This document shows, piece by piece, positions 33,846-43,003 of a stretch of DNA of 64,000 nt; position 1 is the first letter of the stretch; every line of letters begins with the position of its first letter. The notes under the pieces were generated by a model. The model did not search any database. It had not been told where the DNA came from and saw only the letters and a program-made list of their open reading frames with translations. The stretch is from Planctomycetota bacterium (GTDB taxonomy: Bacteria > Planctomycetota > UBA11346). The stretch spans positions 124,001 through 188,000 of the forward strand of contig JADGDD010000004.1 in NCBI GenBank assembly GCA_016745075.1, given 5' to 3'. The position numbers were made by a program, and so were the translations under genes.

Positions 33846-35213
33846 ATGACACAACAGCCCAACCTTCTCTTTATCTTAACCGATCAACAAAGCTTTAGCA
33901 TGATGAGCTGCGCTGGAAACCCATGGCTTTCTACGCCAGCAATGGATACACTTGCTGCAAAAGGGACACTCTTCGAGCGGGCGTATTGCTGTAACCCCGT
34001 TTGCATTCCTTCCCGTTTTTCTTTGTTCACAGGTCGTTTTCCAAGTGAAATTGGGCAACGCAGTAATAATGTAAAAAAAGAGATAACAGCCCCTCTTCCT
34101 GAGCAAATTATTCAAATGGGTATGGGCCATGTCCTCAAGTCCGCTGGATACGAAACCGTCTACGGTGGCAAAGAACACCTCCCCCTTACGAATGCCGCAG
34201 AACTTGGTTTTGATTGTTTTTGTAATGATGAACGTGAATCCCTTGCTGATAGCTGTGCACATTACCTACAACAACCACACGATAAACCATTCTGCATGAT
34301 TGCTTCTTTAATTAATCCGCACGATATTTGTCATATGGCTATTAGCGAATATGGCAAAACACTCGACCTTGAGAATGCCAGTTGGGACAAAACACCAGAA
34401 GCTGCTTGGATAAAAGCGATTATAGACCATGGAGACAAAGAAGAAGCTTGTCTGAAAGAAGCCATGCGTTTACCAGAAGGGATGGCTGAACAGGAGTTTT
34501 TTGAAAACCATTGTCCGCCCTTACCTGAAAACCATGCGGTCCAAGAAAATCAACCCGAAGCGGTCGATTTCATTAAAGACCAACGAAAATTCAAACGTTA
34601 TGCTCATGACCATTTTACAGATGAGCAATGGAGACTCCATCGTTGGGCCTATTGCCGTTTAACCGAACGTGTTGATGCACAAATTGCCACGATTCTTGAT
34701 GCGCTCGAGAAGAGCGGGCAGCAAGACAATACCGTTATTATTTTCAGCAGTGACCATGGCGATATGGATGCAGCTCATAAAATGGAACACAAAACAGTGC
34801 TCTACGAAGAATCAACACACATCCCATTTATTGTTGTAGACCCCACAACAGCCAACACATGCAGTCACAATAGCAATCTTATTTCGAACGGGTTGGATAT
34901 CCTTCCCACCTTCTGTGATTATGCGGGTATTCCCGCACCAGAAGATCTCCACGGGAAAAGCGTCCGACCATTACTGACCGAAGCATATGTAACCAACTGG
35001 CGTGAAACCCTTCCCGTTGAAAGTGAATTTGGTCGAATGATCGTAACGGAAGATCATAAATATATGTTCTACGACACAGGCGCTAATAATGAGCAATTGA
35101 TAGACCTCAAAGCCGACCCACTTGAAATGCGCAATGCCGCAGGTGATGTAGACAAACAAGCTATTCTGACAGAACACCGTCAACGTTTTGCACAAGCGTT
35201 TCGGAAGCAGTAG
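33846..35213 (+). CDS. Type I sulfatase (formylglycine-dependent)
   Basis: 455 residues of the alkaline phosphatase/sulfatase superfamily. The modification motif CIPSR (CxPSR, Cys about 53) lies in PVCIPSRFSLFTGRFP, preceded by the N-terminal metal ligands in ILTDQQ (Asp13, Gln14). The second metal site is FSSDHGDMDAAH. CxPSR cysteines are converted to formylglycine by FGE or anSME; no competent activator is in this window (the FGE-like gene at 4-6 kb lacks the cysteines). No signal peptide is visible, so the enzyme is predicted cytoplasmic and would act on imported small sulfated substrates rather than polymers. A lipoprotein gene follows 3 bp after its stop. Specificity is unknown. Confidence 0.92.
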   Translation: MTQQPNLLFILTDQQSFSMMSCAGNPWLSTPAMDTLAAKGTLFERAYCCNPVCIPSRFSLFTGRFPSEIGQRSNNVKKEITAPLPEQIIQMGMGHVLKSAGYETVYGGKEHLPLTNAAELGFDCFCNDERESLADSCAHYLQQPHDKPFCMIASLINPHDICHMAISEYGKTLDLENASWDKTPEAAWIKAIIDHGDKEEACLKEAMRLPEGMAEQEFFENHCPPLPENHAVQENQPEAVDFIKDQRKFKRYAHDHFTDEQWRLHRWAYCRLTERVDAQIATILDALEKSGQQDNTVIIFSSDHGDMDAAHKMEHKTVLYEESTHIPFIVVDPTTANTCSHNSNLISNGLDILPTFCDYAGIPAPEDLHGKSVRPLLTEAYVTNWRETLPVESEFGRMIVTEDHKYMFYDTGANNEQLIDLKADPLEMRNAAGDVDKQAILTEHRQRFAQAFRKQ

Positions 35214-35216
35214 ACG

Positions 35217-35540
35217 ATGAAACGGCAACATATACTGTTGTTTCTAACACCGCTCCTATTGATAAGCTGTCATAACGCAGAATCGGCACGGAACCAAGTC
35301 CGAGATAAGGCTGATCATATCATCATCAACGGAACGGTTTCCTACATACAATTAGAGGGCGGTTTTTATGCAATCAACAGTACGGACGGGAAAAAGTATG
35401 ACCCTAGAAACCTCCCGCAATCATTCCAAAAAGATGGCCTCAAAGTCCGCCTACAAGCCAAAACGCTAGAAAATGCGGCAGGTTTCCATATGTATGGGAC
35501 GATTATACATATCATTGAAATAACAGAAGCTGCTCAATGA
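35217..35540 (+). CDS. Small lipoprotein of unknown function
   Basis: 107 residues with a clear lipoprotein signal (LLFLTPLLLISC, cysteine at about 18). The mature part contains GTVSYIQLEGGFYAINSTDGKKYDPRNLPQ and resembles small beta-rich lipoproteins described by unknown-function families, with a pattern of OB-fold-like strands. It begins 3 bp after the sulfatase stop and is probably co-transcribed with it, but a role in sulfatase action is only inferred. Confidence 0.75.
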   Translation: MKRQHILLFLTPLLLISCHNAESARNQVRDKADHIIINGTVSYIQLEGGFYAINSTDGKKYDPRNLPQSFQKDGLKVRLQAKTLENAAGFHMYGTIIHIIEITEAAQ

Positions 35541-35563
35541 AATTACATTGAGCTCTAAAATGA

Positions 35564-36955
35564 TTACTTCGTGGCAGTAAGACTCTCTTGATAAAGACTT
35601 TCAGCAACTTGTATATCATTTTTAATTGGGCTGATAATTGTCGAGGCATACTTCCGAGCAAAGGCTGCTGCCTCAGAATCAGAATACTTCTTAATTCCTT
35701 TAACCAAAGAAGCTGATGCCTTTTGTAGTGTTCTTATATTTTCTGGACACAGTGCTTTTTCACAATCAAAGACGGATTTCCAAATTGCCTGCCATGCTGC
35801 CAGTGCACTACGCGACTCTTTATCTGTGACAAATATTTTTGCAGCCTGCTTATTTTCTTTCAACAATGCTTTGTTCAAAGTTAGACGCGGATCAACTAAG
35901 GCTCGAGCTAATTCACGACCAGACATATCGGCCATTTGCCGTTGTTCCTGCAATACTTGCCAGCGTTCTAGCAAATGACCAGCACTTTGCGGTAAAGACT
36001 TTGGTATTTTTCCTTTACCAAAATCGAGGAAAGCCTGAATAGCCATGTCTAAATAATCACCCCGTAATAAAACTAATTGTTTTTCACTACTACAATAATG
36101 CGTACCTGTAATTTTCTTTGGGTTTTGTTCAAAATATTCGATACGAGTATCCCAATTTTCAAAAATAGCAGCAGATAAGTCCGCTGCATCTTTCTTAAAC
36201 TTCTTATGCCGAATTAGACCAGAAGCCATTGTCCATGCCAATGCCCTCCTTACCGTTAACACTTTTTCTTGCAGACACTGTTCTTGCTTTTTATCAAATG
36301 CTGGGCCTTTTTCTCCTGTACGTAAAATATCTGGAGCAATAAAACGGCGAAAATGCACTTTTTGTTGCTGTAAAAGATAGAGGCCTCGCGCTGCCTGTTC
36401 AGGCTTATTTGCACCGAATGTCATAATAGCAGCCACGGGAATATCTTGTGACCATTTATGATTTTCTGGAAAAAAGTCACCGTAAGTCATAAGCACACCA
36501 ATAATTTCTGGTGCCACTTTTTTTGCTTGTGCTGCGGAGAAAGCATAGACGAATTGACTCGATTTATATTCACTCATTAGTACCGTTGCATCGACGACTG
36601 CCTCTGGGCAACGTTGTGGTAAATCATCTAATATCTGCCGAATTAAATAATCTACTCCACTCCCTGTACCCAGCACTTGCTGTGGAATTTGTACATAAAC
36701 CCACCCCATCAGCTTAAAAAAAACAAGATGCTTCGTTCGGAATTTATCTGGTTTACACGAACAATGGAGCACAACCGGACAGCGATTTATTTCTGGCTGT
36801 TCTGGAGGCAGGTACAAGTGATAACTCACAGGGTTCTCTGAAGCCAAACAACGCACGTTTAAATGCAATTTACCTCGTTCAAGCTCTGCTTCTGAGGTCT
36901 GTACTACATTTAGGACCATCCCACACAGTAGCACACAGATGATAGAATACTTCAT
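35564..36955 (-). CDS. Exported protein with alpha/beta-hydrolase-like N-terminal part
   Basis: 463 residues with a signal peptide (ICVLLCGMVLNVVQTSEA). The first ~220 residues have an alpha/beta-hydrolase flavour (SYHLYLPPEQPEINRCPVVLHC, GVLMTYGDFFPE) as in secreted esterases and polyhydroxybutyrate depolymerases, but no GxSxG nucleophile motif is visible, so catalysis is doubtful. The C-terminal half is helical and unrecognised. It stands convergent to the lipoprotein gene and has 69 bp between it and the upstream kinase gene on the same strand. I cannot assign a function. Confidence 0.6.
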   Translation of the reverse strand: MKYSIICVLLCGMVLNVVQTSEAELERGKLHLNVRCLASENPVSYHLYLPPEQPEINRCPVVLHCSCKPDKFRTKHLVFFKLMGWVYVQIPQQVLGTGSGVDYLIRQILDDLPQRCPEAVVDATVLMSEYKSSQFVYAFSAAQAKKVAPEIIGVLMTYGDFFPENHKWSQDIPVAAIMTFGANKPEQAARGLYLLQQQKVHFRRFIAPDILRTGEKGPAFDKKQEQCLQEKVLTVRRALAWTMASGLIRHKKFKKDAADLSAAIFENWDTRIEYFEQNPKKITGTHYCSSEKQLVLLRGDYLDMAIQAFLDFGKGKIPKSLPQSAGHLLERWQVLQEQRQMADMSGRELARALVDPRLTLNKALLKENKQAAKIFVTDKESRSALAAWQAIWKSVFDCEKALCPENIRTLQKASASLVKGIKKYSDSEAAAFARKYASTIISPIKNDIQVAESLYQESLTATK

Positions 36956-37024
36956 CCATATACCCTATCTGGTATTACCAGTTAGTCAATTGGCCCATTC
37001 CTGCCGCTCTTAGCTGCCTCAATT

Positions 37025-39340
37025 CTATCTCAGCCAACGGGCAATTTTCTTTCGTAAAGTGTTTATATCTACAGGCTTACTCATGAAATCATTCATGCCA
37101 GCCTCCATGCAGCGCTCGCGGTCGACATCCAATGCATTCGCAGTCATTGCTATGATTGGAAGGTTATGATCAAGCACGTTAGAGTGCTCAGAACGTATCA
37201 GTTCACTCGCCGTCAAGCCGTCCATTTCCGGCATTTGCATGTCCATTAAGACCAAATCATACGGTATTGTTTTAAGAGCATCTAAAGCCTCCTGCCCATT
37301 AGCCACAGCATCAGCCTTTAATCCCATCTTACGTAGAAAACCAAGTGCAACCATTTGATTAACTCGGTTATCTTCCGCTAGTAAAATATGGGTATGTTCT
37401 TGTTCTTGTTCCGTGAATTCAATGACACCATCATCAATACTTACGTCAGACTCGTCCTCTTCTGCAACACCAATACGAATTGTAAACCAAAATTCGGTGC
37501 CTTCTCCTTCCGTGCTCGTAACGCCAATCGTGCCGCCCATTAATTCAGACAAACGTTTTGATATCGTCAGGCCGAGGCCTGTTCCACCAAATTTACGAGC
37601 ATGTGATGCATCAACCTGTGAAAACGCTCGAAACAGTTTATTTAATCGGTCCTTCGGTATACCAATGCCGGTATCCTGCACGCTAAAACGAAGCAAGTCA
37701 CCAGATGTATCCGTATCTTGTTCTTTCCGAACAACAATACGGACCGAACCTGCCTCGGTAAATTTAATAGCATTACCAACAAGGTTCATCAAAATTTGAC
37801 GTAACCGGCCAGAATCCCCTCGGACTCGTTTTGGAACAGATTCATCGAGTTCTTCCTGTAAAGATAAGCCTTTATCAGCAGCTTTTGATTGTAAAATACT
37901 TACAATATCATTGCAGACTACGCCAACATGAAAATCATGTTCTTCCAGGTCCATTTTTCCTGCTTCTATCTTAGAAAAATCTAAAATATCATTTAAGATA
38001 CTGAGTAGAGACTCTCCGCTATTATAAATTGTTTGCAAATGCGTCCTCTGTTTTTCATCTAAAGATGAATCTAAGAGTAAACTGGTTAATCCAAGCACAC
38101 CGTTCATTGGAGTCCGTATTTCATGACTCATATTAGCAAGGAAATTCGATTTAGCTTCTGTTGCTGCTTCAGCCTCGTTTTTGGCTTCAAGTAAATCCTG
38201 TTCAAATTTAATATTCTCCGTCGCATCACGAACAACCGCAGTAAACAATACAGATTCTGCTCCAACAACTTTTGCAATACCGATTTCAAGAGAGACAACA
38301 CTACCATCTTTTCGTTGACCGTGTACACGTCGCCCTTGGCTCATTCTTCGCGAATTATCAGCTTCTTTTTCAAAAGTTCGCAACTGCTCTGGGTGCATAT
38401 CTCTATATTCTTCTGGTAACAAAATATGTAATGGTTGCCCCAGCACTTCATCCCGTCTATATCCGAAAATATATTCAGCCGCTGTATTAAAATCGATAAT
38501 CATCTGTTTTTGATTCGCGGTAATAATTCCATCTGGTGCTGTGTCCATCAATGAACGATAATGTGCTTCCCCTTCTTCACTTAATCGTATTGCTAAAGAA
38601 AGCTGCTCCACCATATCATTAAAGCCCTGTGCGACCGCACTCATTTCCCTACATTCATTAAATGCTAGACGAGAAGATAAATCACCCTGAGACAATTCAC
38701 TCTGTGCCTTGAGTAGTTGATGTAATGGCCCGCTAATCAACCGCACTAATAACAAAGTTAAAATGACCGCTATAGCCAGCCCAATAAACGCATCTATACC
38801 AGCATTCCGTAAAGCCTCTTGCCGAGCTGATCTTAAGACTCTCTTAAGATCGTAACACAGAAAAATAGCACCATACTCTAAATCACGAATACCTGGCCCA
38901 AGTCTAATTGGAGTATAGCGCATGCTGACAAGCAACTGAGAACGGGCATGATCTCTATGAGAACGCACACCTGGTTTTTCCAGCACCGCCTGATACTGCT
39001 GCTCAGTAGTAAACGGTAGCACTTGCACCGACTCGCCAACCTGCGCCATACGGCTCGACGCATAAACGGTTTGCGTTGCATCAACAACAGCAGCTCCTGA
39101 AAACTCCATGTCTGTTGCTAAAATGGCAAGCTCTTCGGTCAGTAAACTTTTGTAGGGCTTGCGTCCTGCAAGATGGCTGAGGCGAGTAATACTATGTTCT
39201 GCCTGTTCCTCAACTTGGTCCCACAGTATGGCTTCAGATTCCCGAACTGACAACCATAATGAAATGGATTGGCCAATGACCATAATGCCAAAGAGAATCA
39301 ATGGGAAAAGTACACGAAGTGAAATACGAGATAACAACAT
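37025..39340 (-). CDS. Hybrid sensor histidine kinase with HAMP, PAS and receiver domains
   Basis: 771 residues: two transmembrane helices (about 10-31 and 183-203) flank a periplasmic sensor domain of ~150 residues; then HAMP (203-255), PAS (about 262-378; APDGIITANQKQMIIDFN), HisKA with the H-box NMSHEIRTPMNGVLG (His406), HATPase (NLVGNAIKF, DTGIGIPK, GTGLGLTI) and a receiver domain (650-768) with phospho-acceptor LVLMDMQMPEMDG (Asp700). No Hpt domain or partner response regulator is present here. It begins 6 bp after the stop of a substrate-binding-protein gene, so the two are almost surely co-transcribed, and that protein is a good candidate for the signal-bearing partner. Confidence 0.93.
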   Translation of the reverse strand: MLLSRISLRVLFPLILFGIMVIGQSISLWLSVRESEAILWDQVEEQAEHSITRLSHLAGRKPYKSLLTEELAILATDMEFSGAAVVDATQTVYASSRMAQVGESVQVLPFTTEQQYQAVLEKPGVRSHRDHARSQLLVSMRYTPIRLGPGIRDLEYGAIFLCYDLKRVLRSARQEALRNAGIDAFIGLAIAVILTLLLVRLISGPLHQLLKAQSELSQGDLSSRLAFNECREMSAVAQGFNDMVEQLSLAIRLSEEGEAHYRSLMDTAPDGIITANQKQMIIDFNTAAEYIFGYRRDEVLGQPLHILLPEEYRDMHPEQLRTFEKEADNSRRMSQGRRVHGQRKDGSVVSLEIGIAKVVGAESVLFTAVVRDATENIKFEQDLLEAKNEAEAATEAKSNFLANMSHEIRTPMNGVLGLTSLLLDSSLDEKQRTHLQTIYNSGESLLSILNDILDFSKIEAGKMDLEEHDFHVGVVCNDIVSILQSKAADKGLSLQEELDESVPKRVRGDSGRLRQILMNLVGNAIKFTEAGSVRIVVRKEQDTDTSGDLLRFSVQDTGIGIPKDRLNKLFRAFSQVDASHARKFGGTGLGLTISKRLSELMGGTIGVTSTEGEGTEFWFTIRIGVAEEDESDVSIDDGVIEFTEQEQEHTHILLAEDNRVNQMVALGFLRKMGLKADAVANGQEALDALKTIPYDLVLMDMQMPEMDGLTASELIRSEHSNVLDHNLPIIAMTANALDVDRERCMEAGMNDFMSKPVDINTLRKKIARWLR

Positions 39341-39346
39341 AAAGTT

Positions 39347-40324
39347 CTACGGTAAAAACCGTGCATCCGTTAAGCCATTTAAAGGCATGTTTCCAGCCAG
39401 GAGTTTTCCTTGAATCATCACTTCCATTAAATTCTGAGAAGCTGGTACAATTCGTGGAGCAGTACCAGTTAGCCATTGATGGTTGTCATCTGCTGTCTGC
39501 ATTTCGAGTCCAGTAAATACAGCAGGAATATCTTCTACTGATACATGCAAACGTTTACTCAAGGCATCAAGCACTGAAGCCTGTTGTGTACGAAACTGTT
39601 CATACGCAGCAAAGTTCCCGGCAAGGAGCTCTGTGAGTGCGTTCGGCATGGTTGCTATTGCCTTTGGCGTAACCGCTATGACATCAATAATACGATCGGG
39701 AATTGAAGTACTACTGTATAAAGCAACAAGCCCTTTCTCAGCAAGTTGCGTTTTAACTGGCTCATACGTAACCAGCGCATCAACCTCCCCATTCTCCCAA
39801 CTTTCAACATGTTCGTTAAAAGACGTATAAACCAGCTTAACATCATGTATCGTTAACTGGGCTTCGGCTAACACCGCGTCCAGCATCACCGCACCAACGG
39901 CGGTTTCTTCCACCCCAATTCTTTTCCCCTTCAGTTGCTGCAAGTCTGGTACTTGAGGGCCTGCCATAAAAACGTCCGCACCAACCGACTTATCAAGCAC
40001 AGCTATCACCACCAACGGTAATCCTTGAGAACGTGCCAAGAGCACCTCATCTAAGGTTAGGGCAGCACCATCTAACGTGCCAGCAGATAATGCGTGTAAA
40101 CTACTACTGGCATTGGGAGTCTCTACTAAACGTATCTGTTCTTCTTCATACAGACCAAGTTCACGTGCGAGAAACAGAAATTCATAACCCGGAAAGATTT
40201 GTGCCCCGAAACGGAACAAGGGCTCTGAGGCTGCTGTACAACTACTGACAACACTTACGAAGGGTAGTGCAACAAGACCTGTTAAAAATTGACGACGAGA
40301 ACATGTAGAAAAGGTATCACGCAT
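39347..40324 (-). CDS. NMT1/ThiY-type periplasmic binding protein, Tat/lipoprotein-type signal
   Basis: ATG 40324 is preferred to an earlier start because the signal then reads CSRRQFLTGLVALPFVSVVSSC, with a twin-arginine motif and a possible lipobox cysteine. The 325-residue product is of the NMT1/SsuA/TauA/ThiY family: PLFRFGAQIFPGYEFLFLARELG, LDGAALTLDEVLLARSQGLPLVVIAVLD, LKGKRIGVEETAVGAVMLDAVL and DALVTYEPVKTQL. Family members bind nitrate, sulfonates, taurine, pyrimidine precursors or related ligands for ABC transporters. No ABC permease or ATPase gene is next to it; instead a histidine kinase follows. It starts 62 bp after hydF on the same strand. A sensory role is inferred. Confidence 0.88.
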   Translation of the reverse strand: MRDTFSTCSRRQFLTGLVALPFVSVVSSCTAASEPLFRFGAQIFPGYEFLFLARELGLYEEEQIRLVETPNASSSLHALSAGTLDGAALTLDEVLLARSQGLPLVVIAVLDKSVGADVFMAGPQVPDLQQLKGKRIGVEETAVGAVMLDAVLAEAQLTIHDVKLVYTSFNEHVESWENGEVDALVTYEPVKTQLAEKGLVALYSSTSIPDRIIDVIAVTPKAIATMPNALTELLAGNFAAYEQFRTQQASVLDALSKRLHVSVEDIPAVFTGLEMQTADDNHQWLTGTAPRIVPASQNLMEVMIQGKLLAGNMPLNGLTDARFLP

Positions 40325-40386
40325 ACATCCATCGTACACCGAAAGAATGCCAAGAGCAAGACTCCGTTTCCTTGACTACTTTGCTC

Positions 40387-41592
40387 CTAGGTCAAGCCAA
40401 AACAGCGTAGGGCTCTTGGGAAAATACCAAGTGAATAGGCGATAGCCATTCCGTAATTAGTGATAGGCACACCTGCACCACGACAGGTACAGATACGATT
40501 CAACATGCTACGACGATTAAAGGTGCAGGAACCACAATGAATCACCAATTTGAACTCACTCAGGTCTTCTGGAAAGGTGCGACCTTGAGCATGTTCTATT
40601 GATAATTTACCACCAACGTATTGGGTGAGCCAACGTGGTATTTTTACACGACCAATATCTTCACCAATCGGGTGATGACTACAGGACTCCGCTATCAGTA
40701 CACGATCTCCTGCTCGTAAGTTCTCGATAGCTCGTGCACCATCTGCTAATGTTTGTAGATCACCTTTAAATCTAGCCATGAGAATGCTGAACGATGTTAA
40801 GGGGATGGTATCAGGAACATCCGCAGAAACTTTCAAAAATGATTGCGAATCGGTGACTACTAAATCTGGTGGTATTTTAAGGCGGTCTAAAGCGGGGGCG
40901 AGTTCTCGTTCTTTCACAACCAAGGACATCGCATCATTATCAAGGGTATCACGAATGGCCTGCACCTGTGGCATGATTAAGCGGCCTTTAGGTGCTTCCA
41001 TATCTATTGGCACAACAAAAACGACCAAGCCACCAGCAGGTAATAAATCGCCAAGGATACTTGGTGGCTGTAAGACGTCTTCTGGTGCTTGTTGCACCAG
41101 TGCTTCACGCAATTGTTCTAATCCTGTTGCTTCGGTATCTGTTTGCACTGAAGTATAAATAACCGGAACCTTTTCACCACGAGAAAAATCACCATCAGCC
41201 AAACTCAGATCTTGTTTATTGAAAATAATAATGGTTGGCAATGAACGTTTTTCAAAGGTCTCAAAGAGCGCTTGTTCAAAAGAACCCCAGCCCTCTTCAC
41301 CACAGATGATGCAAGCAATATCACAGCGTTCAAAAACGAGTTTTGATTTTTCTATTCGTTGCGCCCCAAGTGCCCCTTCATCATCTAAGCCAGCTGTATC
41401 AATAAAGACCACTGGGCCAAGCGGCTGTAATTCCATTGGTTTTTCTACGGGGTCAGTTGTGGTACCGGCGTAGCTGGAAACGATAGAAACCGACTGACGA
41501 GTAATCGCGTTTAATAACGACGACTTGCCGACATTCCGGCGGCCAAATAAACCAATATGTAAACGCAAAGCGCGGGCGGTGGACTGAGTCAT
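40387..41592 (-). CDS. hydF: HydF, [FeFe]-hydrogenase maturation GTPase
   Basis: 401 residues. G1 is GLFGRRNVGKSSLL, G3 is FIDTAGLDDEG, and G4 is FNKQDLS. The C-terminal domain has the HydF cluster cysteines in CGSCTFNRRSMLNRICTC with the conserved HCGSC, plus GVPITNYGMAIAYSLG. HydF is the scaffold on which the 2Fe subcluster of the H-cluster is built before transfer to HydA. It is the last maturase gene of the cluster, 10 bp after aspA. Completeness of all motifs suggests it is functional. Confidence 0.97.
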   Translation of the reverse strand: MTQSTARALRLHIGLFGRRNVGKSSLLNAITRQSVSIVSSYAGTTTDPVEKPMELQPLGPVVFIDTAGLDDEGALGAQRIEKSKLVFERCDIACIICGEEGWGSFEQALFETFEKRSLPTIIIFNKQDLSLADGDFSRGEKVPVIYTSVQTDTEATGLEQLREALVQQAPEDVLQPPSILGDLLPAGGLVVFVVPIDMEAPKGRLIMPQVQAIRDTLDNDAMSLVVKERELAPALDRLKIPPDLVVTDSQSFLKVSADVPDTIPLTSFSILMARFKGDLQTLADGARAIENLRAGDRVLIAESCSHHPIGEDIGRVKIPRWLTQYVGGKLSIEHAQGRTFPEDLSEFKLVIHCGSCTFNRRSMLNRICTCRGAGVPITNYGMAIAYSLGIFPRALRCFGLT

Positions 41593-41602
41593 GGCCTTCT
41601 TT

Positions 41603-43003
41603 CTAGAGTCTACTTCCTAAACGGGTAACGGTTTCCGGTGTGAGTAAATCATCAAAGCCTGCTTCATCAAGTACCTGAGCAGCGATAACCACATCTCGTA
41701 ATGAGCATTGTTCTGTCTGTGCTTGTTGAGCATAGGCTTGAGCTTGTTCATAACCGATAGCGGCAGCAAGTGCAGTTACTTGAGCGGTGTTTGTTTGTAA
41801 ATGTCGTTTACATTGCTCAAGGTTTGGTTCTAAATCAGCTAAACAAGCACAACTTAATTGTTCACTGGCCTTGGTGAGTAGAGAGACATTTTCAAGCAAG
41901 GTATCTGCCACCACTGGCAGAAAGGCATTCAGCTCTAAATTACCAGAAATCAGGGCCTGAGTAATTAATGCATCCCCAGCCTGAACCTTCATACAAACTT
42001 GAATAACCGCCTCACAAATAACGGGGTTAATTTTCCCCGGCATCGCTGAGGAACCAGCCTGCCGAACTGGTAGAGTAATTTCTCCCAAACCAGCATCTGG
42101 TCCAGAAGACATCAAACGTATATCTTGCATAATTTTATGAAGACTCACGGCATAGGTTTTGAGTAAGCCGCTGGTCTCCATTAAAGCATCGTGATTTTGC
42201 GTTGCTTCAACAAGGTTTTCTGCACGGGCAAGTCTGTGTCCAGTCAGTTGCCGCAAAGTATCCACGACCTGAAAAATATATTGACGCGGAGCACCAAGAC
42301 CGGTGCCTATAGCTGTGCCACCAAGGTTTACCACCCGCAAACGTTCTCGGCAAATAGATAAGCGCCAACGGTCACGAGAAATTAATTCGGCATAAGCCCC
42401 CATTGATCGACCAAGGGTTGTCAGCACTGCGTCTTGCATTTGGGTACGGCCAATTTTGACAACGTCTGCGCACGACCGTTCCAACCGTTGGAAATCCTCT
42501 AAGACCTTGGTCACTGCCCGTTCTAAATCATCTAATTGCGTCAGCACCGCTACACGTAACGCCGTTGGGTAGGTATCGTTGGTGGATTGATGCATATTGA
42601 CGTGGGTAATAGGATGCATCCACTCATAATCTGCCAACGGCCTCTGCGCTAATTGCAAACTACGGTTTGCCAGCACTTCATTGACATTCATATTGGTCGA
42701 TGTGCCTGCTCCACCCTGCAAGGCATCAACAACAATGTGCTCATCTAACTGACCAGCTTGTAATTCTGCACAGGCTTGTGCAAGAACACTGTAGCGTTCT
42801 TCATCCAGATAGCCGAGGTTTTTATTCACCTGTGCACAAGCTAATTTTACAGAACCATAGGCAGCTATTAAAGATGACGCAACCGAACGGCCTGAAATTG
42901 GAAAATTTTCTACCGCACGTTGACTATGGATACCATATAAGGCATCTGCGGGAACATTTTTTTCACCAAGGCCATCGTGTTCAGTTCTAGAAGAGCAAGT
43001 CAC
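41603..43003 (-). CDS. aspA: Aspartate ammonia-lyase-like enzyme in the hyd cluster
   Basis: 466 residues, starting at GTG 43003 with AGAAGG upstream, and overlapping the hydG end by 17 bp. The fumarase/aspartase signature is GSSAMPGKINPV, with GGAGTSTNMNVNEV and HPITHVNMHQSTNDTYPTA further N-terminal. The reaction is L-aspartate to fumarate plus ammonium. aspA genes are recurrently clustered with hydEFG; the known ammonium requirement for making the azadithiolate bridge during in-vitro H-cluster assembly offers a possible reason, which is inference here. Class II fumarase is the alternative function, but the location favours aspartase. Confidence 0.88.
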   Translation of the reverse strand: MTCSSRTEHDGLGEKNVPADALYGIHSQRAVENFPISGRSVASSLIAAYGSVKLACAQVNKNLGYLDEERYSVLAQACAELQAGQLDEHIVVDALQGGAGTSTNMNVNEVLANRSLQLAQRPLADYEWMHPITHVNMHQSTNDTYPTALRVAVLTQLDDLERAVTKVLEDFQRLERSCADVVKIGRTQMQDAVLTTLGRSMGAYAELISRDRWRLSICRERLRVVNLGGTAIGTGLGAPRQYIFQVVDTLRQLTGHRLARAENLVEATQNHDALMETSGLLKTYAVSLHKIMQDIRLMSSGPDAGLGEITLPVRQAGSSAMPGKINPVICEAVIQVCMKVQAGDALITQALISGNLELNAFLPVVADTLLENVSLLTKASEQLSCACLADLEPNLEQCKRHLQTNTAQVTALAAAIGYEQAQAYAQQAQTEQCSLRDVVIAAQVLDEAGFDDLLTPETVTRLGSRL

